Positions 8,611-19,404 are shown, counted from the first letter of the stretch. The stretch: 56,384 bases of DNA from Candidatus Nitrosocosmicus sp. (GCA_029194465.1 JARFXS010000010.1:1-56384); one strand, 5' to 3'. The notes: generated by a model from the letters alone, not told the origin. Numbers and translations: made by a program.

Positions 8611-8864
8611 ATGAACACAAAAACAGTTCTAGCATGTAGTGCAGTCATAATTGCATTCGCATTAATCGTAGCACCATTAGCAATTTCTCAAGACGCTTCA
8701 GCAGGCGGGAATAAAGCAAGCCAAAAGATCGAACAAAAACAATCCAACAAACAAAGCAGTCAATCTGTCGGCGGTGGCGGTAATTTTTATCTGGTAACAA
8801 TTTCAACTTCCAAAACCAACAAAACTTCGGTCACAACGTCTTAGGCCAAAGCGGCGGCGACTAA
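8611..8864 (+). CDS. Small secreted Gln/Asn-rich protein, frame broken by one missing T
   Basis: From ATG 8611 the protein has a clear signal peptide (hydrophobic residues 5-25 ending APLAISQDASA) followed by a Lys/Gln/Ser-rich stretch. The open frame then runs out into a Thr/Lys tail ending at 8844. If one T is added to the T5 run near 8784, the frame instead reads NFLSGNNFNFQNQQNFGHN and ends QSGGD at 8864, an 84-residue product with the Asn/Gln/Gly-rich C terminus that suits a small secreted thaumarchaeal protein. Composition alone strongly favours the restored frame. Function unknown. Another example of a homopolymer indel in this window. Confidence 0.6.
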
Positions 8865-9187
8865 ATTCATTTTTTGTTGACAATAAAGTATAGATATTCT
8901 CTTTAACCCCTATCACTGACCCCACTTGAAAATTTTATTGAAAGTAATTTATCAACCCCGAATTTTGCGAATATTTTAGATCAACTATCTTGGTTTTTCC
9001 CCTCTAGAGAGCTTAGTCAATGGAGTGTTATTATCCTGAGACAATCAAATGACTCAAACAACGTTTTTTAGCCAATCCATATTTCCATAATCAGGTCTGG
9101 TTTAACACTATTTTCCATCTTGCCGGTTGTTAACATTTCTTGCATATGTTGTTTATCCCATAGCTCCAATATTGAGGGACTGGGGTC
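8865..9187. other. Convergent intergenic region
   Basis: About 320 bases between two convergent genes. No gene, repeat or structured RNA recognised. Confidence 0.35.
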
Positions 9188-9768
9188 CTATCTTGGTATG
9201 AAGCCATGGTATTTTTCCTTGTTCCTATCTTTAAGATATAAAATTATGCCAATAACAAAACTTACTAATCCCGCAATAAATAATATTACTCCTAAAACCA
9301 AGCCGCCGAAGCTACTTAGGTCTATTTCACCATTGTCCTTTAAAAATGGTAAATTCCCAAAAAATAGGTAAACTGAGGCCTTGTTATTTTGATCCATGTT
9401 AAACACCGAAATATCATATCTTCCAGTTGAATTTGGAGTTACAGTAGAAAAATAGGTCTTTTGAAAGGTAGAGTTGGATACTATTTTTCCCTTAGGATCT
9501 GTTACCAATTCATTCAGTACTAACTGATCATTGTCAGTAGAATCAATGGTAATAGTAAGTAGCTTGTCAGTAGAATTAATGAAAATGCTGGAATTATAGG
9601 CCGTTAGGGATCAAGTGTTATCTGGTTGGTAGAGAGACTCGGATTATTCTGAATGAACATGCCACTAAAAGACATACCCCAAGTAAAGAACACAATTATT
9701 GAAGACAAAAAAAGAGCACCACTTAAAATTAATACCTTAAATCCCCTTTGCATTTGATTGTATTTCAT
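9188..9768 (-). CDS. Two-TM surface protein of emp24-like layout, frame broken by one missing C
   Basis: Reading from ATG at 9768, the protein has an N-terminal membrane segment (about residues 10-32), then an extracellular beta-rich region with NxS/T sequons, a C-terminal membrane helix (GGLVLGVILFIAGLVSFVIG) and a short basic tail. The frame is interrupted after ITLDP, where a CCC run (around 9614) needs one more C. With it, the text continues LTAYNSSIFINSTDK into the long open C-terminal part, for 193 residues in all. The layout of lumenal beta-sandwich plus one TM and short basic tail resembles emp24/p24-type archaeal proteins. Function unknown. It stands alone, with 900 gene-free bases upstream. 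Confidence 0.6.
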
Positions 9769-10668
9769 TGAATGAACCTTAAATATAATTTGTAGCGCAT
9801 TATCAAATTTAACTTTTATCTACCGTGATTGTGTAAAACAAGACTGATATGAAAATATCTAAAAGGACAAATTACAAAGGCAAAGCCTAGAAAACTTTCA
9901 AATTATGATATGATTGACGATTCAAGATAAACTAACTTCTTGTCTCTAAAATGCTTATTGGTAGACATAAATAAAACATAGGACAGGTGATTATTTTTGT
10001 CTCATTTCCTATATTTTCTCAACGATAGGTCCTAGATTACCCATAAAGTCCTATTGTATTAGTTAAATCATTTTATCAGGTTTATCATGATATACCTTTT
10101 AGTGTGGAATAATGAACGAGTGTAGTCATTCACTTTTTTTAACTGATTTGCATACGTCAAATTCTGCACTAAATAGATGACATGATGATCACTGTATTTA
10201 TAGTTTAATAATTATTCTAAAATACGAACTGGTCTTGACGGATCGGCACGCATCAGTAAAAGTGGGGCGATGCTTTAATCCATAGTCAGCAAACCTCACT
10301 TTTACTTTTTAATTTTGATGTAATACTATGATTAGTTTTCGACAAGAAAAGATAAGATTGGTTGCTACTTCATCTGCAAGTTAAGGGAGATGAAAAGGTT
10401 ACTCATTACTTGTGTTCTTGTTCTTTTTATCTCCGAGATCAATGGCCGATACTATCAAGGCAGGAGGCTATGTTTTTTTATCTTTGCTCTCAAGTTAGAA
10501 GATCGTATATGTTGTCATATTAATAGGTCATAGATTAAAACCCTGTGGAACTATAGATTTCAAGACTGGTCAGATCAGTTTAAAGAATGTGATGCAGGCA
10601 TCCAAAAGAAGATTCATGACAATTATTTCCAAAGATAAATATGTTGGTCTGGCATTTGAATTTAGTCG
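9769..10668. other. 900-bp gene-free region
   Basis: No convincing frame on either strand, long for this compact genome. It contains a strong hairpin (10255-10306) and could hold an untranslated RNA. The stretch 10380-10660 has no obvious coding pattern. Confidence 0.4.
10255..10306 (+). other. 13-bp stem-loop, possible RNA element
   Basis: AGTAAAAGTGGGG at 10255-10267 pairs with CCTCACTTTTACT at 10294-10306 (12 Watson-Crick pairs and one G-T) around a 26-base loop, and a T-rich tract follows. Because the arms are nearly self-complementary, the same structure can form from either strand. No gene lies within 350 bases, so it may be part of a small RNA rather than a simple terminator. Confidence 0.45.
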
Positions 10669-11067
10669 GTGAAAGTATTGATAAGAGATGATAAATTTGA
10701 CTATAAGACCATTTATGATTTTATTATAGGCTTAGATCCGACCATCAGATTCGTTGGTTTGATAGATGATATGGGAAGATTGGTGTACGGTGGAATGAGA
10801 CCAGGGAAAATTTCACTCGAATCTGAAACTGAATCTGTAAAAATTTACATGGAATTTGCCTTAATTTCGAAACTACATACTGATTTTGACTCTAAATTAG
10901 GGGAGGTGGTCTATTCTTTAACTGTCAGGAAAAAAATTAAAATGCTTTCTTTTCCAATCAATGGTCACATAATTAGACTATCATTAGAGATAGAAGCAGA
11001 TCACGAAAAAATAGCTAATGCAGTGCTTGCGTATATTAGAGAATTCGATCAAAAACCCACTGTTTAG
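10669..11067 (+). CDS. DUF6659-like thaumarchaeal protein
   Basis: 132 residues with the pattern I associate with the thaumarchaeal DUF6659 family: an N-terminal helix, then LDPTIRFVGLIDDMGRLVYGGMRPG (residues about 23-47, given here as landmark only), a helix with MEFALISKLHTDFD, VVYSLTVRKKIKMLSFPI and a final beta-alpha unit. The fold resembles a roadblock/profilin-like domain that often works in sensing or small-GTPase regulation, but no function is established. It starts at GTG 10669; its stop overlaps by four bases the end of the convergent gene at 11064. It stands alone after a long gene-free region. Confidence 0.65.
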   Translation: MKVLIRDDKFDYKTIYDFIIGLDPTIRFVGLIDDMGRLVYGGMRPGKISLESETESVKIYMEFALISKLHTDFDSKLGEVVYSLTVRKKIKMLSFPINGHIIRLSLEIEADHEKIANAVLAYIREFDQKPTV

Positions 11068-11423
11068 GTTTTCATTTTGCCTTCATAGCTTTGGATAATC
11101 TGTTCTATGGCCTTTATCTCATCTAGGCATTGTTCTTTAAACTCGGGGTACAATCCTTCCTGCTTTAAAGTCTCAAGCCAACTATCCATTTTTTTAAAGA
11201 AAGTAAAATAGTTTTCAAGCTCCTTTCTAAAAGATTGACTATTATCTGGTATATCCACATTAGAGAAATAATTTAGGATTAATAATTGAAAATGTAACCT
11301 ATTTAATCTCAGTTCCGCGAAGAACCTTCTATAGAGTATAACCCTTTCTTCTTTAGATTCTGAGATGATGTTAGAAATGGGTGGCATCCTGTTGTTTCTC
11401 ATGTTCGGATATAAGAGGCGCAC
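11064..11423 (-). CDS. Helical protein, unknown
   Basis: 119 residues, mostly amphipathic helix with many aromatic residues (RRFFAELRLNRLHFQLLILNYFS), no membrane segment, no Cys except one near the C terminus. No family recognised. It could form a helical bundle. It lies downstream of the broken membrane protein gene on the same strand (67 bases apart) and may be its co-transcribed partner. Its last four bases overlap the end of the convergent DUF6659-like gene. Confidence 0.5.
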   Translation of the reverse strand: MRLLYPNMRNNRMPPISNIISESKEERVILYRRFFAELRLNRLHFQLLILNYFSNVDIPDNSQSFRKELENYFTFFKKMDSWLETLKQEGLYPEFKEQCLDEIKAIEQIIQSYEGKMKT

Positions 11424-11490
11424 AAGATATATTTTATCATCAATTTTAGCACAACTTGTATTTTCTAATTCTGTAGAGTTTAGAAAGAAC

Positions 11491-12796
11491 TTATCGGTCT
11501 TTACGTCTTAGCTCTGTAAAATAATGATGCACTTGAATCACCATATGCTTTGAAGGGTCAACTATTCTTCCACCACTCGTCACCAGACCATATCCTAAAA
11601 GCCCGCCAACTATAGACATACTCATAATAATAATGAAATAGTCTGCGAATAGTTGAGCATATACTTTGGAAACCAAATTCTGATATACCAAGTATCCGTA
11701 AAGTTCTTCGTTTAGTATGTAAGTATTTAGTGGGAAGCAAATTGTAAATGAAAAAATCGCTAGAATCAATGCATAAAAGATATAGATTTTTGGACGTTTA
11801 CATTTTTTTGACTTATTTTTCATAATCCCTGATGATAGTGGTGGAAAATTTATTTCAGTAAATGTTTTTCTTGTTTGTGTTTTGTTGAGTAGATAAATAA
11901 TCACAAATGGTATTATGTTTAAAATATAGTACCATGAAAACCGAAAAAACCCAAACAAGAATGGATTAGAGAGGATCTGAGTTAAAAGCATGATTATTAT
12001 ATAAAAACATCCCACCAAAAGAACCGTTTCATTAAAATCCGGATAATTTTTCAATATGCTAATAAAAAAGCTGAAAAAGCAAGAATGGGAACCCAAAACC
12101 ATAGAAAAATAAAGCAACTAGTGGATTTGGGTTGTAATTATAAAATTGAGTTTCTGAAAATGGTAGCGAAAAAAAATAGATAAATCCAGACAAAATTACC
12201 AAAATAATAGAAAGGTTGAGAATGAGTTGAATCTTAAGGAGTGTTTGTTCATTCTTGGCTAGCATGTTATTTGAGGGATTTAAGGAGCTTAAGTTATCAA
12301 AATCCTGATAGCTTGGGTCTTCAATACCTGATAAGTCTTTGTTGTTTAATTTCTTGTTTTGCATGAGGGTTGAATCAATCAAATTATTTGTAATCCTAAG
12401 ATTACCTAGTCCAACTAACATCCACCCAGTCAACAAAGTAACGTGAGGCGGGCTGAGAAGCCCGTCTAGGCCAAACCTTAGGTGCCATGAGAAATCAAAT
12501 GGCCCTGCTGCAAGAATTAAGAATGCTCCTAATAACATTAGGTAATTACCTTTTCTATGCGGATTCTTGTACGAAATATTTTTACCTAAATTAATAAAAA
12601 ATGTACTAATTACTATAAAAATTCCAGCATAAACCAAAGTGTGTGGATATGAAAAGAAACTTTCAGTCTGGCTTAAAATATGGAAAGTTATGTCCCAGCT
12701 GCCTCCAGAAAATGAGATAATTAATCCAATTACAATGATCAAATTTTGATATTTAAAGAGATTATCTCTAAAAACCTGGAGTGAATTGATCGACAT
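11491..12796 (-). CDS. Polytopic membrane protein, frame broken by one extra T
   Basis: Two overlapping frames join into one 434-residue protein. The N-terminal 245 residues contain GGSWDITFHIL and FFSYPHTLVYAG, six or so hydrophobic helices and FDFSWHLRFGLDGLLSPPH; they end at an early stop in a T6 run near 12064. Removing one T continues the text (FQLFISILKN) into a second half with five more helices. The repeated W-D-x-x-x-H and S-x-P-H motifs put conserved His and Trp at membrane edges, as in some metal- or quinone-related membrane families, but I cannot name it. It follows lysS by 53 bases on the same strand. Length and motif spacing make a single broken gene much likelier than two genes. 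Confidence 0.7.
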
Positions 12797-12849
12797 TGTT
12801 AATCATAATTCGCACAAAATTGAAAAGTGGCCAGCTCGTTCCTAGAAAG

Positions 12850-14559
12850 TCACGTTCTCTTTTCTAACACTTTTACCACGTTATCAATTCCAAGGTCCAC
12901 AATATAGTTCCCAAGCCTTGGACCCTTTTCTGTGTTTATTAATATCTTGTACAATAATTTGAATATCTCTTTTGGCTGAAGATTGTTGCTTTTTGCGCTA
13001 TTAAAGATTATGGTTTGTACTTCTTGGGCTAAATCGTCATCTAGAGTTTTAGAATTATCTCTCTTTTTGGCTAAGGTTGATGCCAGGCTAGATAACTGAT
13101 TTCCTATTTTGGATATTACTTCTTTCTGAATACTGTTCATTTCAACTTTTTCATCGACTTTACTACCTTCGGTTTCACCCTCACTTCCTGTCAAGTCAGT
13201 AAAATCTCTTACCCAATTTGTAGCAAGGGTTATTTTATTAATCAAGTCCTTTTTCTTGATGTCTTCTTCCTTTACCAGCCTATATTTCTTGAGCCTATCA
13301 AATATAGCGTTTAACAGCATTTCTGAATCCTGGATTTGGTTATTAAACAAATTTGCCTGTTGTATTAGTATCCTATAGGGTATGTGTATAGAGGAGGAAT
13401 CGTCTGCTGGCGGAAGAAGGTGATTAATATACTCGTAAACTCCATTTATTTTCAGCCGTTTGCTATCATTTGGTTCACTTATTTTTCTATAGAAAATATC
13501 CTCGAATAAATCGTACTCATCCATGAGTAAAGGAATGTCGTCAATGCCAACATGCCTAGTTCCTGAAATTCTTTTATATAGTAATAAGAGAAGTGATTCA
13601 GGTGTTCCATATTTTAACCACATTTGTGGAGTCAAGACATTTCCAGCAGATTTACTTATTTTCTTACCACCTTTGTCTAAAAACATTTCATACTTTGCGT
13701 GCAAAGGATGACTAAATTTTAAGACTTCATCAGATATCCAATCATTTATTTTTACAGAATCCATAATGTCTTTGCCAAAGGCTTCGAATTTGATGTCAAA
13801 AGCTTGCCAACGTGCTGCAAATTCAACTTTCCAGGCCAATTTTCCATTTCCACTTTCAATTTTTACTTGACCGGAATGTCCGCACCCTTGAATTAATTTC
13901 TTTCCAATCGTGTTACCGGTACATGAATAAGTCACAGCTCTCTCATTTTCTAAATAGTCAATTGAGTTAGCGACATAAAGTCTGTTACATTTTTCACAAA
14001 TAGGAAAATAAGGTAGAAATTTGAGATATTTTTGTTGACCCGTAGATTCTGCAATTTTGTCTCCAATTAATTTGCTATTTAACAGAATTTTGTGAGTCTG
14101 TTCTGTTAGTATTCCACTTTTGTAAGTTTGGGTTCCGCTCTTAAAGGTGTACTTTATTCCTGCCGAGTCTAACCCTTCTAAAAGCAAACTACTCATATGT
14201 TGTCCGTAAGATTCATGACAATCACCAAATGGGTCGGGAATGGTAGATACTGGCTTACAAATGTGATTTTCCAACCATTTGGGCAACCCAGCTGGTACCT
14301 TCCTTAACCCATCTAGGTCATCTGAGAAAGCTATTAGTTCTGACGAATAACCTAGATTCTTCAAGGCCAAAGAAATCCCGTAAGCTCTTACAGCGTCGCC
14401 CATACTTCCGATATGAGGAATCCCGGATGCTCCTAACCCACTCTCAACCTTGATGTTTGCCGTTGACCTGCCTAGTTTTTTTTCCCGCTCAATTATTGTG
14501 TATGCAATCTTATCAATCCAGGTTCCTTTGCCAATTATATTTTCAGGAGAACTACTCAT
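12850..14559 (-). CDS. lysS: Lysyl-tRNA synthetase, class I
   Basis: 569 residues, the usual size for the archaeal class I LysRS, which charges tRNA-Lys in the cytosol. The class I signatures are clear: HIGS at 49-52 (GIPHIGSMGD) and KISKS at 300-304, with a Cys cluster CEKCNRLY near 188-195 in the insertion domain and the C-terminal helical anticodon-binding cage. It starts at ATG and lies five bases downstream of the elp3 stop on the same strand, so both are probably in one transcript: tRNA charging plus wobble modification. No class II LysRS is visible in the window. The frame is intact. Confidence 0.95.
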   Translation of the reverse strand: MSSSPENIIGKGTWIDKIAYTIIEREKKLGRSTANIKVESGLGASGIPHIGSMGDAVRAYGISLALKNLGYSSELIAFSDDLDGLRKVPAGLPKWLENHICKPVSTIPDPFGDCHESYGQHMSSLLLEGLDSAGIKYTFKSGTQTYKSGILTEQTHKILLNSKLIGDKIAESTGQQKYLKFLPYFPICEKCNRLYVANSIDYLENERAVTYSCTGNTIGKKLIQGCGHSGQVKIESGNGKLAWKVEFAARWQAFDIKFEAFGKDIMDSVKINDWISDEVLKFSHPLHAKYEMFLDKGGKKISKSAGNVLTPQMWLKYGTPESLLLLLYKRISGTRHVGIDDIPLLMDEYDLFEDIFYRKISEPNDSKRLKINGVYEYINHLLPPADDSSSIHIPYRILIQQANLFNNQIQDSEMLLNAIFDRLKKYRLVKEEDIKKKDLINKITLATNWVRDFTDLTGSEGETEGSKVDEKVEMNSIQKEVISKIGNQLSSLASTLAKKRDNSKTLDDDLAQEVQTIIFNSAKSNNLQPKEIFKLLYKILINTEKGPRLGNYIVDLGIDNVVKVLEKRT

Positions 14560-14564
14560 TATTC

Positions 14565-16492
14565 CTATAATAATTTTGTAACATACGGACCATTATTAGT
14601 ATATCCAAATTTTCTATAATAATCTCTGGTACCTACTGCACTTATAACCGAAATTTTTTTCAAACAATATTCTTCTCTGCAGATTTTTTCAGCTTCTGCT
14701 AACAAGCCTCTACCTAAACCCTTATGTTGATATTTGATTTGATTATTACCAACCAAACCACTTTCAATGGCAACGGGATTAAGAACAGTCGGAAAATTAT
14801 CATTAGAGTTGTCACCAATTCTGAGCATCGTATTGGATTTTTTATTATCAGTTGTAGATAGTTTCCTATTAACCTGTTCTCCCACTTTTGCGACAGCCCC
14901 ATAGACATGTAGTTCTCGTACAATTGCGGAGCTATATGATTTGTCTGTCAAATCAAGGATATCGTTGTTCCTGGATCCTGACATAAAGTCAGGCTCTGAC
15001 TGCAATTCTTTTCTAAGAGGATCAGACATGATTCGCAGTCGAAGGAAGCCTAAGAGGAGCATTCTATCCCTTAACTCAAAAGACAAGAAAATTTCCTTCC
15101 CGTTAGCTGCATTATATTCTGTTCGAAATAACAAAACATCATCGTTTGAAAATTCTACTCGGCTTTCATATAGTCCTATTTCTCTACAGCGTATACACTT
15201 ACACTTTATTCTTTGTCTTTTTAATTCTTCTAGCACCTTCTGTCTAATGTTTCCCATTTTAGGGCCTGAGATGATATCAGGAGCTTCGATTTCCCTCTGT
15301 ATTCTCATTATCCTTACCCATGGAGGAATAATTTTTTTTATTTCTACCAAAAGTTCCACAAGTTGGTTTGTAGAGTAACTATTGTATTTTTGTTCTTTAT
15401 ATAATTTATAGAGTCCTGTATTTCGTACTACGAGTGTAGGGTAGATTTTTAACATGTCTGGTTTTAATCTTTCATCCTCAAACAAGATCCTTGAATCATT
15501 CAAATCCTGTTCAAAGAAGATCCGGGTAAACCAGGCATCATATGAGCGCCAATCTTATAACCTGAATTGCGGGCTTCATAAAAAGCTCTATAGACATCTT
15601 GGATAGTATGACCTCGATTGACCATTTTAAAAACAGTATCATTAAGTGACTGAACTCCTAGTTCAATCCTGGTTGTTCCAAGTTCTAGCATCAAATTGAT
15701 ATGATCCATTTTGCAATAGTCGGGTTTTGTTTCAATGGTGAGACCAACACATCTTACAAGGGCGGTTTCATTTTGTTGCTTTGCCTTATCGAGTGTTTGC
15801 AACAGTGAATCAAATTTAGGCAGCCTTTCTTCTTGAGAACTATTATCTATAGAAAGAGTAGTATACTTATCTAAGTTACTAGGATATTGATATGGTACTT
15901 GGATCGGATATTCTCCATGTTTGACTGAATTGAGAGCATCATAGCACCTTTTAACAAAATAAATTTGGTAATCCTTGGGATAAAAAGGAAACGTTCCTCC
16001 AACTATTACTAACTCTGCTTTACTAACCTCATGACCACCTTCCATCAATTGCATTATTTTATAACGGACCTGTTCGTAAGAATCATATTTTACCTTTTGA
16101 GCAAATTTGGTAGATGGTTCAGTACCCACATAACTTAGAGGTGTATTGTATTCCTTTCCACCAGGACAATAGATACACTTCCCATGGGGACAATCGTAAG
16201 GCATCGGCATAACTGTAATGACTGCTATACCGGATTGAGTTTTCATTGGCTTTTTCCTTAAGAGTCTTTTATATTGACTATTAATTGGGATAAAACGGTT
16301 TATCTCAGCATATTTTGGGATACTAGGAAGTTTATGTTCGGAAGATTTTGATTTTATGAGCCTATTTATTTCACTCAAACTCATCAGATTGCCATCAGTA
16401 TTATTAGACAAGATATCATTAGCTATTTCTGCACATATCTGCTGATATCTGTTATCATCTTTATCATTATAACGAGACGCTTTTACAAACAA
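14565..16492 (-). CDS. elp3: Elp3-type tRNA uridine(34) acetyltransferase, frame broken by one missing T
   Basis: Two frames make one Elp3 protein. The N-terminal part (330 residues) carries the radical SAM cluster C101-x4-C106-x2-C109 and ends GAHMMPGLPGSS. The C-terminal part (312 residues) has LKPDMLKIYPTLV, a zinc-type Cys pair CKCIRC, and the GNAT acetyltransferase fold ending with GLGRGLLAEAEKI and YYRKFGY. At 15500-15510 a TTT run is one T short; adding it gives FEQDLNDSRIL and joins both halves into about 642 residues. That is some 100 longer than typical archaeal Elp3, with extra low-complexity sequence inside the GNAT domain. Elp3 installs carboxymethyl-type groups on wobble U34 from acetyl-CoA. 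It is transcribed with lysS. Confidence 0.9.
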
Positions 16493-16903
16493 TCTAGTGA
16501 CTGTCTCCTCTGAAAATATTTTATAATCCCGACTAAATATCTCTTCCTAATTTTCTAAAAAAAATTACTCTGATTTAGATAGAATCAACTGCGGAGGGTA
16601 GGAAGGGTAGAAGCTAAGTATGAGATGGAAACTGATTTACAAATGGATATCCAAACTAAAGAATCTGGAAATTAACTAGAAAATGTTAGGAAATTTATCA
16701 TGTCTTATTTTCTGTTAACCCAACATCATAATTACATGCTAAGAAGGCAATATATCGAAAAAATATTAAAACAACAAAATGAACCTGGCGTATATGGAGG
16801 ATAGTATTGATTGCTTGTTATTCAATTCACTAGGTTACACCGGGCCAATTTTGGAATTCATATAAGATTTAACAATTAGAATGGCTTTACGGTAAGTTGT
16901 TAG
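16493..16903. other. Gene-free stretch upstream of elp3
   Basis: About 410 bases between the start of elp3 and the end of purM. A 34-codon frame at 16700-16804 (plus strand) is too short to support. Nothing else seen. Confidence 0.35.
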
Positions 16904-17992
16904 TTAAAGCTGGACTTCTTTTATCCTCTTATTATTTGAGGATATAATAAATGAGTTACCCGTTCCATTTCCCCGAATGTTTCCAATTATGGTGGATTTC
17001 ATTTTCTCATCATTAATGGATTCAATTATTTCATTAGCATATTCTCGTGCCGCAATAACACAAAACCCTATACCCATGTTAAAAGTCCTATACATTTCTT
17101 TTTCTGAAATATTCCCGTCTACCATGATTTGTTTAAATATTCCCTCAATAGAGGGCATATTCTCTAATACATAATCAACCTGTTTATTCAATCTTTTTAG
17201 CTTTGTAAACGCACCACCTGTGATATGTGCAAGTCCGTGTATTCTTGTTCCAAATTTTTCAACTATGCTAAGGATAACATTTGAATAAATAGCAGTGGGT
17301 TTTAGTAACTCAGTTCCTATTGATTTATTAACAAAATCTGGTTTATCGTTAATACCACGCTGTTTAAGTAGGACATCCCTTGCTAGAGTTAACCCATTAG
17401 AATGGATTCCAGAACTCCTTATTCCTATAATCAAGTCACCAGGTCTAACCCTATTCCCTAGTATCATTTTTTTCTTATTTTCTAATATTCCAAGAACCAT
17501 TCCTGCCAGGTCAAAGTTATGGTCTTTTTTTTGGCCTGTAATTATGTCTGAAAGTATTGCGGTTTCGCCTCCAACTATTGCCATATTTGATATTTTAGCT
17601 CCTTTGACCAGGCCCTTGGTAATCTCCTTTAACAAATTGTCATTAGTTTTTTCCAGAGCGACGTAGGAAAGATACCCTATCGGAGTAGCTCCTAAACAAA
17701 CGGTGTCATTAACATTCATAGCAATGCAGTCGAGTCCGATTGTATCGTACTTATTCATAGCTTGAGCCACCAAAATCTTTGATCCAACACCATCAGTATG
17801 CAATGTCATTATTCTATTATCGAGTTCAATGAGCCCTGCATAGTGACCAAATCCAGAAATTACTTTACCTATTCTTGGTAATAGATGAGTACTCTTTATG
17901 TTTTTCCCAATAAAAGTTTGAATTGACTTTATCTTATCAACGTCTATCCCAACATCACTATATTTAATATTGTTCTTGCTTGAGGACTTCAA
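16904..17992 (-). CDS. purM: Phosphoribosylformylglycinamidine cyclo-ligase (AIR synthetase)
   Basis: 362 residues matching PurM, which uses ATP to close FGAM into aminoimidazole ribotide in purine synthesis. Visible landmarks are YSDVGIDVDK at the N terminus, LHTDGVGSKIL (ATP/phosphate loop, about residues 64-74), GLDCIAMNVNDTVCLGATP, VGGETAI, GIRSSGIHSNGLTLAR and GLAHITGGAF. The start is TTG at 17992, placed just before the conserved YSDVG segment; the short Ser/Lys/Asn leader is not conserved in the family. It is followed upstream by gltA on the same strand with a 71-base gap, which looks like an independent gene. The frame is intact. Confidence 0.95.
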   Translation of the reverse strand: MKSSSKNNIKYSDVGIDVDKIKSIQTFIGKNIKSTHLLPRIGKVISGFGHYAGLIELDNRIMTLHTDGVGSKILVAQAMNKYDTIGLDCIAMNVNDTVCLGATPIGYLSYVALEKTNDNLLKEITKGLVKGAKISNMAIVGGETAILSDIITGQKKDHNFDLAGMVLGILENKKKMILGNRVRPGDLIIGIRSSGIHSNGLTLARDVLLKQRGINDKPDFVNKSIGTELLKPTAIYSNVILSIVEKFGTRIHGLAHITGGAFTKLKRLNKQVDYVLENMPSIEGIFKQIMVDGNISEKEMYRTFNMGIGFCVIAAREYANEIIESINDEKMKSTIIGNIRGNGTGNSFIISSNNKRIKEVQL

Positions 17993-18063
17993 CGATATGA
18001 ATTAGAGAAATTTGATGGTCCTTATAAATTTAAGAGGATGATACTTTTTAATCAAGGTTAGTA

Positions 18064-19251
18064 TCATGATGTCTGAGGAGTCTGATTTTTTCTGTTGATA
18101 AGACTAACATATTCACAACCCATTGGGCCACAGTATCTCCCTACATATACTGCTTTTGGTCTATAAAGGGCTGGTTTTGGAGCAGCTTCAGCGAATTTCT
18201 CTTCAATAATGTGGGCGTTCCATCCCGCTATCCTTGAAACAGCAAAGATTGGTGTATTTAAATCGATGGGAATCTCCAAACTGTAGTATAATGAGGCGCT
18301 GTACAAATCAACATTTGGGTAAATCAGCATTTTCTTTGTCTGATACATGATTCGCTTTGTGACTTCTTCAATTTTTTCAGTTATGTCATACCATTTTGAA
18401 TCCTTTTCTTTTGAAATAGCCCTAGATAATGTTGCTAGGACTTCTGATCTTGGATCGGTAGTTCTATATACCGCATGCCCCATCCCCATAACTCTTGAAC
18501 CTTTTGCTAGCCTTTCTCGGACCCATTTTTCAACATTATTTAAATCACCAATTTCAAGTAACATCTTCATTACTTGAATATTGGCTCCGCCATGGAGTTC
18601 CCCAGACAAGGCACCCACCGCGCCGCCTATGCTCGCATAGATGCTTGCTCGTGTGGATGCTATCTCACGAGCCGCAAAAGTTGAGGCATTAAAACTATGT
18701 TCAGCGTGTAGTATTAAACTGATATCAAATATTTTAGATATTTCATGCTTTGGGTGTTCCCCTCTCAGCATATATAAAAAATTATGTGCATGTGAATTAT
18801 CATCAAGTGGCTCAACTACATTTTTGGTATTTCTGATCCTATCCCATGCAGCAACTATCGTTGGTATCTTTGCGATCAAAGATATGGCCCTTTCAATATT
18901 GGCATTTTTTCCCTCATCCTGTCTGTTCCGGTCGTAATCCGCTAGCTCTAATATGGAAGACTGTAGTACATCCATTGGATGGGCTGTGACAGGTTTATTT
19001 TTCATATTCCTGGTAACTGATTCAGGAATTCTTCGTGCCTCAGTCAATTTTGAGTTAAAAACATCAAGTTCCTCCTTTACAGGTAAATCTCCAAATAGCA
19101 AGAGGAATGCTGTTTCTTCATAAGTGGAATGATTGGCCAGGTCAAGTATGTCATAACCCCTATAGATTAATTTTCCATTTTCACCGTCGATGGAACATAT
19201 TTTTGTATCCGCTACTTCGATATTCCTTAAGCCTATATTGCGTGTATCCAA
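18064..19251 (-). CDS. gltA: Citrate synthase
   Basis: 395 residues, the usual archaeal/short bacterial citrate synthase size. It condenses acetyl-CoA with oxaloacetate in the TCA cycle. Seen are the opening ICSIDGENGKLIYRGYD, the AEHSFNASTFAAR segment, SGELHGGAN with one active-site His, GMGHAVYRTTDPR with the other, and the C-terminal RIAGWNAHIIEE and RPKAVYVG segments that close the active site. 2-methylcitrate synthase cannot be excluded by sequence alone. The C terminus carries an extra CGPMGCEYVSLINR tail. It is divergent from nadE across about 150 bases. The frame is intact. Confidence 0.95.
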   Translation of the reverse strand: MDTRNIGLRNIEVADTKICSIDGENGKLIYRGYDILDLANHSTYEETAFLLLFGDLPVKEELDVFNSKLTEARRIPESVTRNMKNKPVTAHPMDVLQSSILELADYDRNRQDEGKNANIERAISLIAKIPTIVAAWDRIRNTKNVVEPLDDNSHAHNFLYMLRGEHPKHEISKIFDISLILHAEHSFNASTFAAREIASTRASIYASIGGAVGALSGELHGGANIQVMKMLLEIGDLNNVEKWVRERLAKGSRVMGMGHAVYRTTDPRSEVLATLSRAISKEKDSKWYDITEKIEEVTKRIMYQTKKMLIYPNVDLYSASLYYSLEIPIDLNTPIFAVSRIAGWNAHIIEEKFAEAAPKPALYRPKAVYVGRYCGPMGCEYVSLINRKNQTPQTS

Positions 19252-19404
19252 TGACCTAAATTCTAATATTGATTCTGTATATTAAAATAATTCTATTAAT
19301 TCAAAACAAGCTCTCTTTTCTGATGCACTTTCATACCTCGTCTAATCTGAACATTGTAACATGACAAAATTAATATGATATTTCTTATAAGGACTTTAAA
19401 TTCG

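Noticed and set aside
14941..15378. 145-codon plus-strand frame inside elp3
   Set aside because: Shadow of the Elp3 C-terminal domain; composition is Ser/Leu/Ile-rich and no family is recognised.
16700..16804. 34-codon frame starting MSYFLLTQHHNYM
   Set aside because: Too short, no motif, no conserved context.
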